Source: JAKVAV01 sp047632755 (lineage in GTDB: Bacteria; Bacteroidota; Bacteroidia; Flavobacteriales_D; Cryomorphaceae). From it: a DNA stretch of 64,000 nucleotides. The DNA is taken from contig JBLIDT010000008.1 of the NCBI GenBank assembly GCA_047632755.1, positions 1-64,000 on the forward strand. Reading direction: 5' to 3'. Numbering within the stretch: the first letter of the stretch is position 1; every line of letters starts with the position of its first letter. Of this stretch, positions 27,151 through 36,850 are shown piece by piece. Position numbers and translations under genes: made by a program. The notes under the pieces are model-generated. The model was not told the origin of the DNA. It did no database searches and was given only the letters and a program-made list of their open reading frames with translations.

Positions 27151-27855
27151 CTATTCTTTAGGAGTTTTATCCCTATTGGTAGCTCCGATTGGGATGTTCG
27201 CTTGAATGTAAAAGCTGCTATTGTTCGAGTCCGACACATCCTTGTACACATCTAGAATTCCATAATAGTATCTAGCGCCGATTGACATTCCCGCTCCTTT
27301 TAAAAGGGTGTAACCCGCACCAGCCGTAAAACCCATATCAAAACGATTTAGTGCATCCGTGTTCGTTTGCTCACTGACTGTCGACACATCATCCTGTCCT
27401 GTTTCAGATTTGACAAGTCCATTCTTCAATAATCCGAATTGAGGACCCAAGGTGGCGTAAATATGATTATCGAATTTATACTTTGCGAAAAGAGGCGTGA
27501 TGAAATAACTTAACTCCTGACTATAATCAACTTCCCGAGTGTGAAAATTTGCACCGATCTGATTAAGATCTTTTTCAGATAAGCCCTTGACTCCAAGGTT
27601 TGATTTAAGGAGGACTCCTGTGTAAATCCATAAATTGTTTTTTGCTCTGATATCAAAGTATAGACCTAAGTTGAAGCTTCCAAGGCCTTCGTTGGCATCT
27701 AAAGAATTAATGTCTGACCAGCTAACTCCTCCTTCCAGGCCAAATTCAAGATTTGGGGAATTTAATTTGTCTCCGAAGAGAAGTGAAATAAGAATTTGTG
27801 ATTTTGCTTGGTAGCTAAAAAGGGCAAGCGCGAATAGGAGAAGAAGCTTTTTCAT
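27151..27855 (-). CDS. Outer-membrane beta-barrel protein, PorT-like fold
   Basis: 234 residues from the ATG that opens the signal peptide MKKLLLLFALALFSYQAKS. An in-frame ATG ten codons earlier is less likely. The mature part alternates short beta-strands with glycine and aromatic residues: GLEGGVSWSDI, YFDIRAKNNLWIYTGVLLKS, YFITPLFAKYKF, TAGAGYTLLKGAGMSIGARYY. This is typical of the outer-membrane beta-barrel family in Bacteroidota. No specific function; structural or permeability roles are possible. Confidence 0.85.
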   Translation of the reverse strand: MKKLLLLFALALFSYQAKSQILISLLFGDKLNSPNLEFGLEGGVSWSDINSLDANEGLGSFNLGLYFDIRAKNNLWIYTGVLLKSNLGVKGLSEKDLNQIGANFHTREVDYSQELSYFITPLFAKYKFDNHIYATLGPQFGLLKNGLVKSETGQDDVSTVSEQTNTDALNRFDMGFTAGAGYTLLKGAGMSIGARYYYGILDVYKDVSDSNNSSFYIQANIPIGATNRDKTPKE

Positions 27856-28063
27856 GTGGGTGAAATTCATTCTAGTTGTGTGCATCCAGTTAAGTTAATA
27901 GGCCAAGGTACAAGTGTTAATTTAACGATATCAAGAATGAAATAAACATTTACATACTGGCACTCGTTTTGATAATATATTTAAGATAAATAATGTTATT
28001 AACTGAAAACATACATAAAAGATAATATTTAGTATCGATGTGTTTTCCAAATAAAATAGAACC

Positions 28064-28843
28064 ATGAAAGCTTTCACTATCCAAATTTCGATGCTTTGCG
28101 CAGCAGTTGTTCTTCTCTCAAGCTGTGTTACCATTCGTCAAGGCACCGTAGGTGTAAAAAGAACCATCGGTAAAATTGATGAAAACGTAGTTCCTCCCGG
28201 CGCCAGATTGTACAATCCATTTGCTACCCGAATTATAGTCGTTCCCGTTCGAACGGAAAATCTAGAAGTCAGCCTAGACCTTCCATCGAAAGAAGGGGTC
28301 AACGTCCTTGCCGAAATCTCCATTCTCTACCACGTTGAACAATTAAAGGCCACCGATGTAATTGGCAACATCGGAATGGACTACGAAAATGTTGTCATTC
28401 TTCCAGTATTCAGAGCCGCCGCTGCCGACGTATCTGCTCGCTATATGGCCAAGGATATGCACACGGGGAATCGGTATGAAATTGAAACGGAGATTAAGGA
28501 ACAGATGATGAAGATTCTTGGAGATCGCGGTTTTGCTATCGAGGCCGTACTGATGAAAAGCATTCAGCTACCACAGGGACTTTATGCGTCTATTGAAGAC
28601 AAACTCCAGGCTGAGCAAGAATCGCAGCGTATGGAATGGGTATTGCAGAAAGAGCGCCAAGAAGCGGAACGACGCACCATCGAAGCCGAAGGAATTCGCG
28701 ATGCCAACACGATTATCTCGGAAGGGTTGACTCCTCAAATTATTCAATACAAGACCATCGAAGCGTATCGAGAGCTGTCTAAGTCTCCCAATGCCAAAGT
28801 CATTATCGGAGGAGGAGATCAAATGATGTTGATGGAGCCGTAG
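28064..28843 (+). CDS. Prohibitin/SPFH-domain lipoprotein
   Basis: 259 residues. The SPFH/Band 7 domain follows (about 28-200), with TVGVKRTIGKIDENVVPPGARLYNPF split over two strands and the conserved RMEWVLQKERQEAERR coiled coil (about 190-215), then EGIRDANTII. Unlike classical prohibitins, the N-terminus is a lipoprotein signal (VVLLSSC), so the ring would be lipid-anchored on the outside of the inner membrane or at the outer membrane. Prohibitins form membrane-organising rings and modulate proteases; that role here is inference. A terminator follows. Confidence 0.9.
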   Translation: MKAFTIQISMLCAAVVLLSSCVTIRQGTVGVKRTIGKIDENVVPPGARLYNPFATRIIVVPVRTENLEVSLDLPSKEGVNVLAEISILYHVEQLKATDVIGNIGMDYENVVILPVFRAAAADVSARYMAKDMHTGNRYEIETEIKEQMMKILGDRGFAIEAVLMKSIQLPQGLYASIEDKLQAEQESQRMEWVLQKERQEAERRTIEAEGIRDANTIISEGLTPQIIQYKTIEAYRELSKSPNAKVIIGGGDQMMLMEP

Positions 28844-28867
28844 TCTTTTCAGGAGACTTATGGAAAG

Positions 28868-28900
28868 AAAAAAGGCAGTGTCATTTGATACTGCTTTTTT
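28868..28900 (+). terminator. Terminator of the prohibitin-like gene
   Basis: AAAAAGGCAGTGTC, an ATTT loop and GATACTGCTTTTTT form a 14-bp stem containing two G-T pairs, ending in six T, 25 bp after the stop. Confidence 0.8.
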
Positions 28901-28988
28901 ATTTGACGATACTTGGAGCAGTTAATCTCCTCATCTTTTTTTCAGTTCGAAACAAGGCGGTTGATTGCTTTAAACGCTCATTTTGAGT

Positions 28989-29549
28989 ATGCTTCGAAAA
29001 ATAGTACTTGTTCTTGCTTCAGTATTTCTAGTCTACCAAACTTGTCGAATAATGGAAAATCTGGTTTTTAACCAAAGTGAGGAATTCACATGGTATCTGG
29101 ACTTGATTTTTGCCTTTTTGCTCAATCTCTTTACCACAGGGATTTTCGCCTTCGTTGGGTTTGGATTCCCTACACATAAGCTTTTACCAAAGAAGTATTA
29201 CTCAATCCAAAGCCCTCAGGTTCTTGCGAAGTGGTATGATTTGCTCGGAGTTTCTGTTTTTAGAAAATTTCTAATGCTCACCTTTTGGGGAAAAGAGAAG
29301 AACCGGAAGAAGTACTTTAACGGAACTCGAAGTGGCATCCGAAATTTCGTTTACCAAACGAAGCAGTCAGAATATGGACACTTGGCAGCGCTGGTCGTGA
29401 TTGGGATTCTCAGCATCATCTTGGTCTTTCATGATTACTATTTGATGGCCCTTATGGCGACAGGGATTAATATTATTGGAAATCTCTACCCGATTATTTT
29501 ACAGCGCCACCATAGGATGCGGTTGGGTAGTTTGGCTGATTTGAACTAA
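28989..29549 (+). CDS. Membrane protein resembling CrtO-type carotenoid acyltransferases
   Basis: 187 residues from the ATG at 28989 (a TTG two codons earlier is possible). About four transmembrane helices: residues 3-20, 35-58, about 130-148 and 152-172. The end NLYPIILQRHHRMRL and the QSEYGH motif between helices resemble the glycosyl-4,4'-diaponeurosporenoate acyltransferase (CrtO) family, where a conserved acidic-His pair and NxPxxxQRxxR tail occur. No carotenoid genes are nearby, so the substrate is uncertain and the family call is from memory of motifs. Confidence 0.55.
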   Translation: MLRKIVLVLASVFLVYQTCRIMENLVFNQSEEFTWYLDLIFAFLLNLFTTGIFAFVGFGFPTHKLLPKKYYSIQSPQVLAKWYDLLGVSVFRKFLMLTFWGKEKNRKKYFNGTRSGIRNFVYQTKQSEYGHLAALVVIGILSIILVFHDYYLMALMATGINIIGNLYPIILQRHHRMRLGSLADLN

Positions 29550-29602
29550 GATCAAGTGATACTCTTTTTATACCTTTAAGATAATTGTTAAATTTCTCGA
29601 CG

Positions 29603-30532
29603 ATGAAAAAGGTATCCTTTTTAATTCTCTGTGTGTTGCTCTCGACGTTCTCCTTTTCTCAGGATGATGAATATCACCCTTTAATAAGACCAGGACTAGA
29701 GTGGAACGTGACCGAATACGCAAATTTTGACTACATTTTTCCTTTCGGTAAAAGGAAATACTTTTTTGGAGAAGATACGCTGATTGGTAATCATGTTTAT
29801 ACCAAAATTCTTTATCATCCTTACGTAACCGAATACGATGAATTTGGATTTCCAGGTCCTTGGCTTATTTCTGGAAATACGATCATAGAAAGTTGGTTGT
29901 ACATCCGCGAAGATGTCGATGAGCGGAAGGTATATCTTTATGATTCAGATAACGATGGAACGGAAGGTCTAATCTATGATTTTTCTTTGAATACAGGAGA
30001 CACTCTCAATTATGACTACCCTTCATGGGGTGCCGTTGAAATAGAAGTCATTTCTATTGAGTCTGTTCAATTGGTTAATGGAGAGGAGCGAAAAATCTTT
30101 TATTTTGACGGAATTGATCCATATATTGAAGGTCTTGGCGGGGTTGAGCAAGGCCTTCAATTTCCGCTTCTGGGAAATTTAAGTGGTGGGGCATACAATG
30201 CTGGCTGCATATCAGAAAATGGAGATGTGCTATGGGGTGCCCCTGCTAGCTCTTCTTGTGGTTTGTATTTATCAACAGCCGACAAACAGCATAATACTGA
30301 CATTTCCATTTACCCGAATCCCGTTTTGAATGTTCTGACAATCGAAGTTCTGGATAACTATGAGAAATATAGAATTGCAATTATTGACTTGCAAGGACGA
30401 GAGCTATTCAGTCAGGTGGCAATACGGTTTAGACAGGAAGTCGACATTTCCGAATTTCCATCAGGTGTCTATCTTTTAGTGGTAAGCAATGGCAATGGCG
30501 TCTCTATTCAGAAGAAGCTTGTGAAAATTTAA
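29603..30532 (+). CDS. Secreted protein with T9SS sorting domain, function unknown
   Basis: 309 residues from the ATG at the signal peptide MKKVSFLILCVLLSTFSFSQ; an in-frame TTG six codons earlier is unlikely. The middle part (about 25-225) has the repeated style WYxREDVxxRKVYLYD..DGTEGLIYDF seen in many Bacteroidota secreted proteins, with two cysteines near GAPASSSCG. The last 75 residues are a type A T9SS tail: ISIYPNPVLNVLTIEV, IIDLQGRELF and KKLVKI. It should be exported and displayed or released. No enzyme domain is recognised. Confidence 0.87.
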   Translation: MKKVSFLILCVLLSTFSFSQDDEYHPLIRPGLEWNVTEYANFDYIFPFGKRKYFFGEDTLIGNHVYTKILYHPYVTEYDEFGFPGPWLISGNTIIESWLYIREDVDERKVYLYDSDNDGTEGLIYDFSLNTGDTLNYDYPSWGAVEIEVISIESVQLVNGEERKIFYFDGIDPYIEGLGGVEQGLQFPLLGNLSGGAYNAGCISENGDVLWGAPASSSCGLYLSTADKQHNTDISIYPNPVLNVLTIEVLDNYEKYRIAIIDLQGRELFSQVAIRFRQEVDISEFPSGVYLLVVSNGNGVSIQKKLVKI

Positions 30533-30535
30533 TGA

Positions 30536-31840
30536 TTAGATTTTGGAGAGTTCATTCTTCCTCCGCGCAAACCACCATACATAACTATAACAAGCAATCG
30601 GTAGAAGAAACGCCAGCTTAAAACCGAGCCCGTCGGCCAATGCCCCGAAGAGCGGGGAGATCAATGCTCCACCGAAAATAGCGGTGCAGAGCACCCCCGA
30701 AATTCTCGGTTTTAAATCGCCTTGGCCTTCTAGCGTAAGTGAGAAAATAGTCGGGAATATGATGCTATTGAACAAGCCCACCGATAGAATGGCAAACATA
30801 GAAACGAGGCCATGGGTACTCATGGAAATCACCACCATCAATACGGCCATGATCGCAAATCCTGCCAACACCTTTCTGGGAGAAAGAACGTTGGTGAGCA
30901 AACTCCCGATAAAGCGGCCCAACATGGCGCCACCCCAATAGATAAACACGAAACTTCCCACCACTGCTTTTCCGTCAATCCCCTGGAGATTTCCTCCTGA
31001 GAATACCGAAGCAATGCTATTCATGAAGCTGCTTTCGCGAATGGGTTCCACCAAATTCATGTCCATAAAATAGCTAACTAGGTAACTCCCTATCGCTACT
31101 TCAGCGCCCACATAAAGGAAAATTCCCAGAGCTCCTAACAGCGTTCTTTTGTCTTGAAGCACTTCTTTGTAGTCGCCATGAGGATGGTCTTTGATAATTT
31201 TTGGGAGCGGTACCAAGATGAAGAAAAGAACTAGCGACCCAATGGCAGTTGCCAACCAGAGAAACGGTCCTTGAACGGCGCTCGCCTCAGAAATGTAATA
31301 CTCCATTTGAGCCACCTCGTCCAGCACATCTATTTCTACTTGGGTCTTGATGGTGTCGCTCAGCAAGAACGCTGCACCCGCAATCGGTGCTATGGTGGCT
31401 CCAACACTATTGAAGGCCTGCGCCAAATTCAGACGACTCGAAGCTTTGGATTCATCGCCTAAAACGGCTATGTAAGGATTTGCCGCGACTTGCAGAATAG
31501 TCATCCCACCCGCCAGGGTGAAATAGGCCAGCATAAACAGGCCAAAGATTCGTTCGCCAGCTGCGGGGTAGAAGAGGAGGCATGCGATGGCCATTGTCGA
31601 AAGACCGAGGACGACTCCCTTTTGGTACCCGATTCGCGTTAAGATCAATCCAGCAGGAATCGACAAAACCAGATAGGCCAGGAAGAAGGCAAATTGAACC
31701 AATCCCGCTTGAAAGTAAGTGAGCTCAAAAACATCTTTGAGCCGAGGGATAAGGCTGTCGACTAAAACGGTGATAAATCCCCACAAAAAGAAAAGGGACG
31801 TGACAATGGCAAAGGGAACAGTGTACTTATTTGATTTCAA
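30536..31840 (-). CDS. MFS sugar:H+ symporter, FucP/GluP (glucose/galactose/fucose) family
   Basis: 434 residues and twelve predicted helices. Family marks are FFLWGFITVLVDSLIP in helix 1, GLILTRIGYQKGVVLG after helix 2 and GGMTILQVAANPYIAVLG in helix 4. It is the third gene of the N-glycan operon, starting 6 bp after the asparaginase stop, and so probably takes up a monosaccharide released by the two upstream enzymes, such as mannose or N-acetylglucosamine. The acid pair for proton coupling in FucP cannot be assigned with certainty from reading alone. Confidence 0.92.
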   Translation of the reverse strand: MKSNKYTVPFAIVTSLFFLWGFITVLVDSLIPRLKDVFELTYFQAGLVQFAFFLAYLVLSIPAGLILTRIGYQKGVVLGLSTMAIACLLFYPAAGERIFGLFMLAYFTLAGGMTILQVAANPYIAVLGDESKASSRLNLAQAFNSVGATIAPIAGAAFLLSDTIKTQVEIDVLDEVAQMEYYISEASAVQGPFLWLATAIGSLVLFFILVPLPKIIKDHPHGDYKEVLQDKRTLLGALGIFLYVGAEVAIGSYLVSYFMDMNLVEPIRESSFMNSIASVFSGGNLQGIDGKAVVGSFVFIYWGGAMLGRFIGSLLTNVLSPRKVLAGFAIMAVLMVVISMSTHGLVSMFAILSVGLFNSIIFPTIFSLTLEGQGDLKPRISGVLCTAIFGGALISPLFGALADGLGFKLAFLLPIACYSYVWWFARRKNELSKI

Positions 31841-31846
31841 TGCTTC

Positions 31847-32833
31847 TTAGCTTTTCAGGTGATAGTCGGATTCGATTCTTTTGTTTTCTCCTTCGCGGAA
31901 TTCCATTCGGGCAAACCCTTTTTGAAGGCAGAAACTTCCAGTCTCGCCTGCCTTATTGATGGCAATGTAGCCTATTTGAAAGTCTTCAATATTCTTGGCT
32001 TTCTTGACCGTTCGCATTACCGCTTCTTTGCAAGCCTCTGTCGGGCTCATGCCGTTTCGCATTAATTCCACAATCAAAAAACTTCCAACTTGCTTCATGA
32101 TTTCTTCACCCAAACCTGTACCTGAGGCGCCGCCTACTTCATTGTCGATGTACAGGCCGCTGCCTATGATGGGCGAGTCTCCGACTCTGCCCGCCATCTT
32201 ATACCCCAAACCCGAAGTGGTGCAAGCACCCGCAATATCCCCGTTTTGGTCAAGGGTGAGCATGCCTATGGTGTCGTGATTCTCGATGTTTATAATGGGC
32301 TTGTAGTCTTTTTCTTTTAACCATTCCTTATAAGCAGCCTTGGAATCTTCGGTGAGTAAATTCTCTTTCTCAAATCCATTTTGATAGCCGAACTCTTCCG
32401 CTCCATTGCCAGCGAGCATCACATGAGGAGTTTTCTCCATAACCATTCGCGCTAGCGAAGCCACATGAGTGATGTTTTGAACGCAGACCACGCTCCCCGC
32501 ATTTCCATCTGGCGACATCACACAGGCATCGAGGGTAACCCTTCCTTCGCGGTCAGGTGTTCCACCTTTTCCAACCGTGGTGTTTTTGATGTCCGCCTCT
32601 TCAATCGATACGCCTTCGATAGCAGCATCCAGCGCCGACTTCCCGTTTTCTAAAGCGTTCCCAGACACTTGATTTGCATTCACAAAACCCCAAGTGCAGA
32701 TCGAGACAGGCCCATTTGTGGAGGCATTGATTGCTGATGCTTTTTGCTCGGGGTCGGGATTTACTCCGCAACTTGCCACGGCAAGACCCAGTCCTACTTG
32801 ACCCGTCGAGCGAATGAATTTTCTACGCTTCAT
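31847..32833 (-). CDS. Exported glycosylasparaginase (N4-(beta-N-acetylglucosaminyl)-L-asparaginase)
   Basis: 328 residues from MKRRKFIRSTGQ, an RR-containing signal ending in a lipoprotein-like VASC (Tat plus lipid anchor is likely). An upstream in-frame ATG at 32899 lies inside the GH92 gene and is not needed. Ntn-hydrolase features are present: autocleavage and nucleophile Thr188 in ENHDTIGML, and the substrate loop GRVGDSPIIGSGLYID. It hydrolyses the GlcNAc-Asn bond of glycoasparagines after proteolysis. Its ATG shares one base with the GH92 stop (TAATG), so translation is coupled. Confidence 0.93.
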   Translation of the reverse strand: MKRRKFIRSTGQVGLGLAVASCGVNPDPEQKASAINASTNGPVSICTWGFVNANQVSGNALENGKSALDAAIEGVSIEEADIKNTTVGKGGTPDREGRVTLDACVMSPDGNAGSVVCVQNITHVASLARMVMEKTPHVMLAGNGAEEFGYQNGFEKENLLTEDSKAAYKEWLKEKDYKPIINIENHDTIGMLTLDQNGDIAGACTTSGLGYKMAGRVGDSPIIGSGLYIDNEVGGASGTGLGEEIMKQVGSFLIVELMRNGMSPTEACKEAVMRTVKKAKNIEDFQIGYIAINKAGETGSFCLQKGFARMEFREGENKRIESDYHLKS

Positions 32834-35760
32834 TATTCGATGCTTATTTCGTCGATGAATACCCAAGTGGTTCCTTGGTATTCGTATCCAATGTGCCATT
32901 CGGGCAATGGGCCCACCGTTTTGGCGGTGAGCCGAACCGTTCTTATTTCCTTTTCAGGAAAACTTAATTTTATTTCTTTAACCGCGATCTCGTCGGTCTG
33001 ATCGATTGATTGGATATCAACTGTTTTGAGTGCTGCCCAAGAATTCCCGTCAGCCGACACTTCAATTTTTACTGAAGTGGGATAAAAAATCCAGCTCTTC
33101 TGATCTTGTAAAAAGGCCGTTTCGATGTGATTCACTTTTTTTATTCCACCTAAATCTATTGTTGCAATGACATCTTGGTTCAGAAATCCTTGCCATGACC
33201 CTGTTCGGAAATCACTTGTTCCACGAATCCCATCGATCAAAGCATCGTTACCACCTGCGCTGTATTCATTGGCAAACTCGCTTCCCAGTTCGATGGTCAC
33301 ATTAGGGTCAATTTTGAAAAACTCGGTTTCCAGATGCACACTTTCTTGGCTTTCCTTTTTGGAATAAACGCTCAGCAACCCTTTCTCCGAAAGTTCAAAT
33401 GGCTCTGTGTAGATGTTGAATTCGCCTTCGTTCCATTGGTAGTACATTTCGACAGTTGGATCTATATGTCCGAGTTCGATAGTGGTGGAATTTTTAAAAG
33501 CCGACTCTCCGTTTGCGATGAATGGTGGAGTGAGAATGAGGTGGTCGCTAATTTCAGTTACAGGGATATTCACATCGGCGGTAGCCCAATCGGTGGACAT
33601 AGCTGAGAGCTCAAAAACCAACGTTCCACCCGCCATAATCTCCTCGTGCTTCAGGTAACTTCTTTCTAGTGGATTTCCATTTAGACTAGCGGCCTTAATG
33701 TAAGAATACCCTTCCTCGTAGCCATCGGTCACGATGGTGAATTGGTTTCCGTTTTCTAGGTTGATCGTGGCTCTTTCAGCCAATGGCGATCCTATAATGT
33801 ATTGATTGCTTCCAGGCGTGACGGGGTAAAATCCCAATGCCGAAAACACATACCAAGCACTCATCTGACCGCAGTCTTCATTTCCCGAAATACCGTCGGG
33901 AGTATTGGAGTAAAGTGTGGTAAGTATCTCCCTTACCTTCTCTTGTGTCTTTGCTGGTTTGTTTATGAAATTATATAGGTAAGCCATGTGGTGACTCGGC
34001 TCGTTGCCGTGGGCATATTGACCAATCAATCCCGTAATGTCGGCTTGGTGCCTTCCTGCCGTTTGATTGTTGGCACTGAAGAGCTTGTCTAGATGAGATT
34101 CGTACTGTTCTTTTCCGCCCATTAAGGCTATGTGTCCCGAAACATCTTGCGGCACGTAAAGGCTGTATTGCCATGCATTTGCTTCGGTATAATTGAAGTT
34201 GACTTCGTAAGGATCGAAAGGGCTGAACCAGGTGTTTCGGAAACGAGCGCGCATAAATCCTGTCGAAGGATCAAAGTGGTTTTTGTAAGATTGAGCGCGC
34301 TTCTGATAGGTTTCGTAATCACCCATTTTGCCCATCGCATTTGCCATTTGGGCAATGGTCCAATCGTCGTAGGCATACTCCAATGTTTTGGAAACCGATT
34401 CGCTTTCTGACTCTACTGCTACGAAACCGTTTTTCATGTAGCCTTCAAGTCCCAGGTGCTCTCGGGTAGCTGAATGCTTCATGGCCGTGAAAGCGAGCTC
34501 AGCATCGTAGTCGTTGATACCTTTCAGATAGGCATCGGCGATTACGGGAATCCCGTGATAACCGATCATGCAACCCGTGTAGCCTGCCGATAAATCCCAA
34601 ATTGGGATGATTCCACCTTCGTTGTACTTGGCGAGCATCGTGTTGATGAAGTCGTTTGTGCGCTCTTGCTCGATGATGGTAAAGAGAGGGTGGGCCGCTC
34701 GGTAAGTGTCCCACAAAGAAAAGACCGTGTAGTAGTCGAAGTCTTGCGTTTCGTGAATCTCTAAGTCCATGCCGCGGTAGCGCCCGTCTGTATCTTGGTA
34801 GAGATTTGGAGCGATCATACTGTGGTAAAGTGCTGTGTAAAAAGTAGTCTTTCTATCCAAGTCGCTTTCTTCAATCGCAATCTTTGAAAGCTGGACATTC
34901 CAAGCGTCAAAGGCTTTTCCTTTCACTTCATCAAAGTTGAGAGTGCCCATTTCATCCATCATATTCCGCTTAGCACCTTCTTCGTCAACCGCAGAGATTC
35001 CCACCTTGACGGTTACGGGTTCATTCTGTGGATTGTCCAATGTAAAAGCTCCCATAGTCGGTTTCACTTCTAAATTGAACGCTTCGCTGGAAAAGGGATG
35101 CGAAAATTCGATGTGAAAAAAGAGTCGTTGATCCTCGGCCCATGCTTCTGAAAATCGGTATCCCGAGAGGGTGGTAGGAGAGGTTTTCTCCATTTTGTGA
35201 TCGAGTAACTTATCGCGGTGCTCGAGATCCAAAATGATAATTTGATTCTCCTCCGAAGCGAATTGATAGCGATGAATTCCAGCCCGTAACGTTGTCGTCA
35301 ATTCCACTTCAACATTGGTGTCATTCAATTTTACTTGGTAATACCCAGCTTTGGCTTCTTCATTTTCATGAGAAAAAGAAGAGGAGTAACCTTCAGTTCC
35401 ATCGGCGCCATTATTAAAGATGACCGCATTGGTAGGCATGAGAAGAATGTCGCCGTAATCGCTTACGCCCGTCCCGCTCAAGTGCGTGTGTGAGAATCCG
35501 AAGATGACAGAGTCGCTGTAATGGTAACCGCCACAACCATCCCATCCATCGAGCCTTGTGTCGGGGCTGAGTTGAACCATCCCGAAGGGTAGAGTAGAAC
35601 CTGGAAAAGTGTGTCCGTGGCCACTGGTTCCTATGAAAGGGTTCACGAATTGGGTATAGTCGCCTTCTGGCGAAACTGGAGTAAGATCCAAATTCTCATT
35701 TCCCGAGGAACAAGAAAATATAAAAGCGAGGATGGCGAGGGAGCTCAAAAGTCGAAACAT
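32833..35760 (-). CDS. GH92 alpha-mannosidase lipoprotein with C-terminal carbohydrate-binding-like modules
   Basis: 975 residues. The lipoprotein signal ends at FIFSC. The GH92 N-terminal beta-domain begins at YTQFVNPFIGTSGHGHTFPG, and the (alpha/alpha)6 domain carries GGIIPIWDLSAGYTGCMIG, TGLIGQYAHGNEPSHH and GNEDCGQMSAWYVFSALG, the stretches holding the Glu/Asp catalytic and calcium residues. From about 760 there is a chitobiase C-terminal-like segment, and from about 835 to the end an F5/8 type C (discoidin) domain. GH92 enzymes are calcium-dependent exo-mannosidases acting on high-mannose N-glycans. First gene of the operon. Confidence 0.95.
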   Translation of the reverse strand: MFRLLSSLAILAFIFSCSSGNENLDLTPVSPEGDYTQFVNPFIGTSGHGHTFPGSTLPFGMVQLSPDTRLDGWDGCGGYHYSDSVIFGFSHTHLSGTGVSDYGDILLMPTNAVIFNNGADGTEGYSSSFSHENEEAKAGYYQVKLNDTNVEVELTTTLRAGIHRYQFASEENQIIILDLEHRDKLLDHKMEKTSPTTLSGYRFSEAWAEDQRLFFHIEFSHPFSSEAFNLEVKPTMGAFTLDNPQNEPVTVKVGISAVDEEGAKRNMMDEMGTLNFDEVKGKAFDAWNVQLSKIAIEESDLDRKTTFYTALYHSMIAPNLYQDTDGRYRGMDLEIHETQDFDYYTVFSLWDTYRAAHPLFTIIEQERTNDFINTMLAKYNEGGIIPIWDLSAGYTGCMIGYHGIPVIADAYLKGINDYDAELAFTAMKHSATREHLGLEGYMKNGFVAVESESESVSKTLEYAYDDWTIAQMANAMGKMGDYETYQKRAQSYKNHFDPSTGFMRARFRNTWFSPFDPYEVNFNYTEANAWQYSLYVPQDVSGHIALMGGKEQYESHLDKLFSANNQTAGRHQADITGLIGQYAHGNEPSHHMAYLYNFINKPAKTQEKVREILTTLYSNTPDGISGNEDCGQMSAWYVFSALGFYPVTPGSNQYIIGSPLAERATINLENGNQFTIVTDGYEEGYSYIKAASLNGNPLERSYLKHEEIMAGGTLVFELSAMSTDWATADVNIPVTEISDHLILTPPFIANGESAFKNSTTIELGHIDPTVEMYYQWNEGEFNIYTEPFELSEKGLLSVYSKKESQESVHLETEFFKIDPNVTIELGSEFANEYSAGGNDALIDGIRGTSDFRTGSWQGFLNQDVIATIDLGGIKKVNHIETAFLQDQKSWIFYPTSVKIEVSADGNSWAALKTVDIQSIDQTDEIAVKEIKLSFPEKEIRTVRLTAKTVGPLPEWHIGYEYQGTTWVFIDEISIE

Positions 35761-35932
35761 CGCGCCAAGATAGTTGTTTAGACGCTAGTTTTTAGACCAT
35801 ATTTATTTGTTGAACAGAAGCTGAATTGGGTGAATAGAGCAGGAATTGGACGAATGCTATTCGGATAGAAATTCACTCGAAAAATTTATCCATTGATCGG
35901 AATTTCAAATATCCTTTCTCATATTTGATCTT

Positions 35933-36850
35933 ATGATCCACGGAACCCACAACGCAATAGCCGATTCTCGTAACGAGTCAGTTTTGATTTACATCAACGG
36001 AGAATTGCTGCCTAGGCAAGACGCCAAAATATCTGTTTTTGATAGCGGCTATTTAGTTGGAGACGGGGTCTGGGAAGGCATCCGACTTCATTATGGGGTC
36101 TTGTGCTTTGTCAACGATCACCTCGACCGACTCTGGCAGGGTGCGGCGAGTATTGGGATGAAACTGCCTTTTTCACGAGAAGAATTGATTGAGACAATTA
36201 GAGATACGCTTAGCGCAAACAACATGGAAGACAACGTTCATGTGCGTGTGATGGTGACCCGTGGAATCAAGAAGACGCCGTCGCAAGATCCGCGATTGAC
36301 CATTTCGGGGCCGAACTTGGTCATCATTGCCGAGCACAAAAAGGCTTCGGAAGAAACACGGGAAAAAGGGATTACGCTTTTCACTTCTACGATTCGTCGC
36401 GGCTCTCCAGATTACCTCGATCCGAAACTGAATTGCCACAGCAAATTGCACGAAGTGCAAGCCCTCATCCAAGCTTTGGAAGCTGGAGCTGATGAAGCGC
36501 TGATGCTGGATGTTCGCGGTTTTGTTTCCACCTGCAATGCCACCAATTTCTTCATCGTGAAGAAAGGTGAAGTTTGGACCTCCACAGGTCAGTATTGCAT
36601 GAATGGCATCACCCGAGCCAAGGTGATTGAAGTTTGCGAACGAAACGGAATCAATTGCCAACAGAAGGATTTTTCGCTCTTTGATGTCTACGGAGCCGAC
36701 GAGGCTTTTGTAACGGGAACCTTTGGTGGACTGACTCCCGTTACCAAAATTGACGGCCGAATAATTGGCGAAGGAGCTTATGGAACCATGACCAAGAAAC
36801 TTCACCAACTCTATCAATCGTTGATCAAAGAAGAGGTTAACAATGACTGA
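35933..36850 (+). CDS. Class IV PLP aminotransferase (IlvE/DAT-like)
   Basis: 305 residues, with fold-type IV marks: LIYINGELLPRQDAKISVFD start, GDGVWEGIRLHYG and the PLP lysine K165 in DPKLNCHSK. GADEALMLD..GFVSTCNATNFF and GITRAKVIEVC are typical cofactor-loop segments. It could be a branched-chain, D-amino-acid or aminodeoxychorismate-lyase-like enzyme; the cysteine-containing PLP stretch differs from usual IlvE (KxxNY). It overlaps the next gene, a sulfotransferase-like protein, by 8 bp. That pairing suggests a dedicated pathway rather than housekeeping leucine metabolism. Confidence 0.9.
   Translation: MIHGTHNAIADSRNESVLIYINGELLPRQDAKISVFDSGYLVGDGVWEGIRLHYGVLCFVNDHLDRLWQGAASIGMKLPFSREELIETIRDTLSANNMEDNVHVRVMVTRGIKKTPSQDPRLTISGPNLVIIAEHKKASEETREKGITLFTSTIRRGSPDYLDPKLNCHSKLHEVQALIQALEAGADEALMLDVRGFVSTCNATNFFIVKKGEVWTSTGQYCMNGITRAKVIEVCERNGINCQQKDFSLFDVYGADEAFVTGTFGGLTPVTKIDGRIIGEGAYGTMTKKLHQLYQSLIKEEVNND

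Noticed and set aside
36173..36817. 214-codon open frame antisense to the aminotransferase gene
   Set aside because: The plus-strand protein has clear class IV motifs; the antisense product has none.
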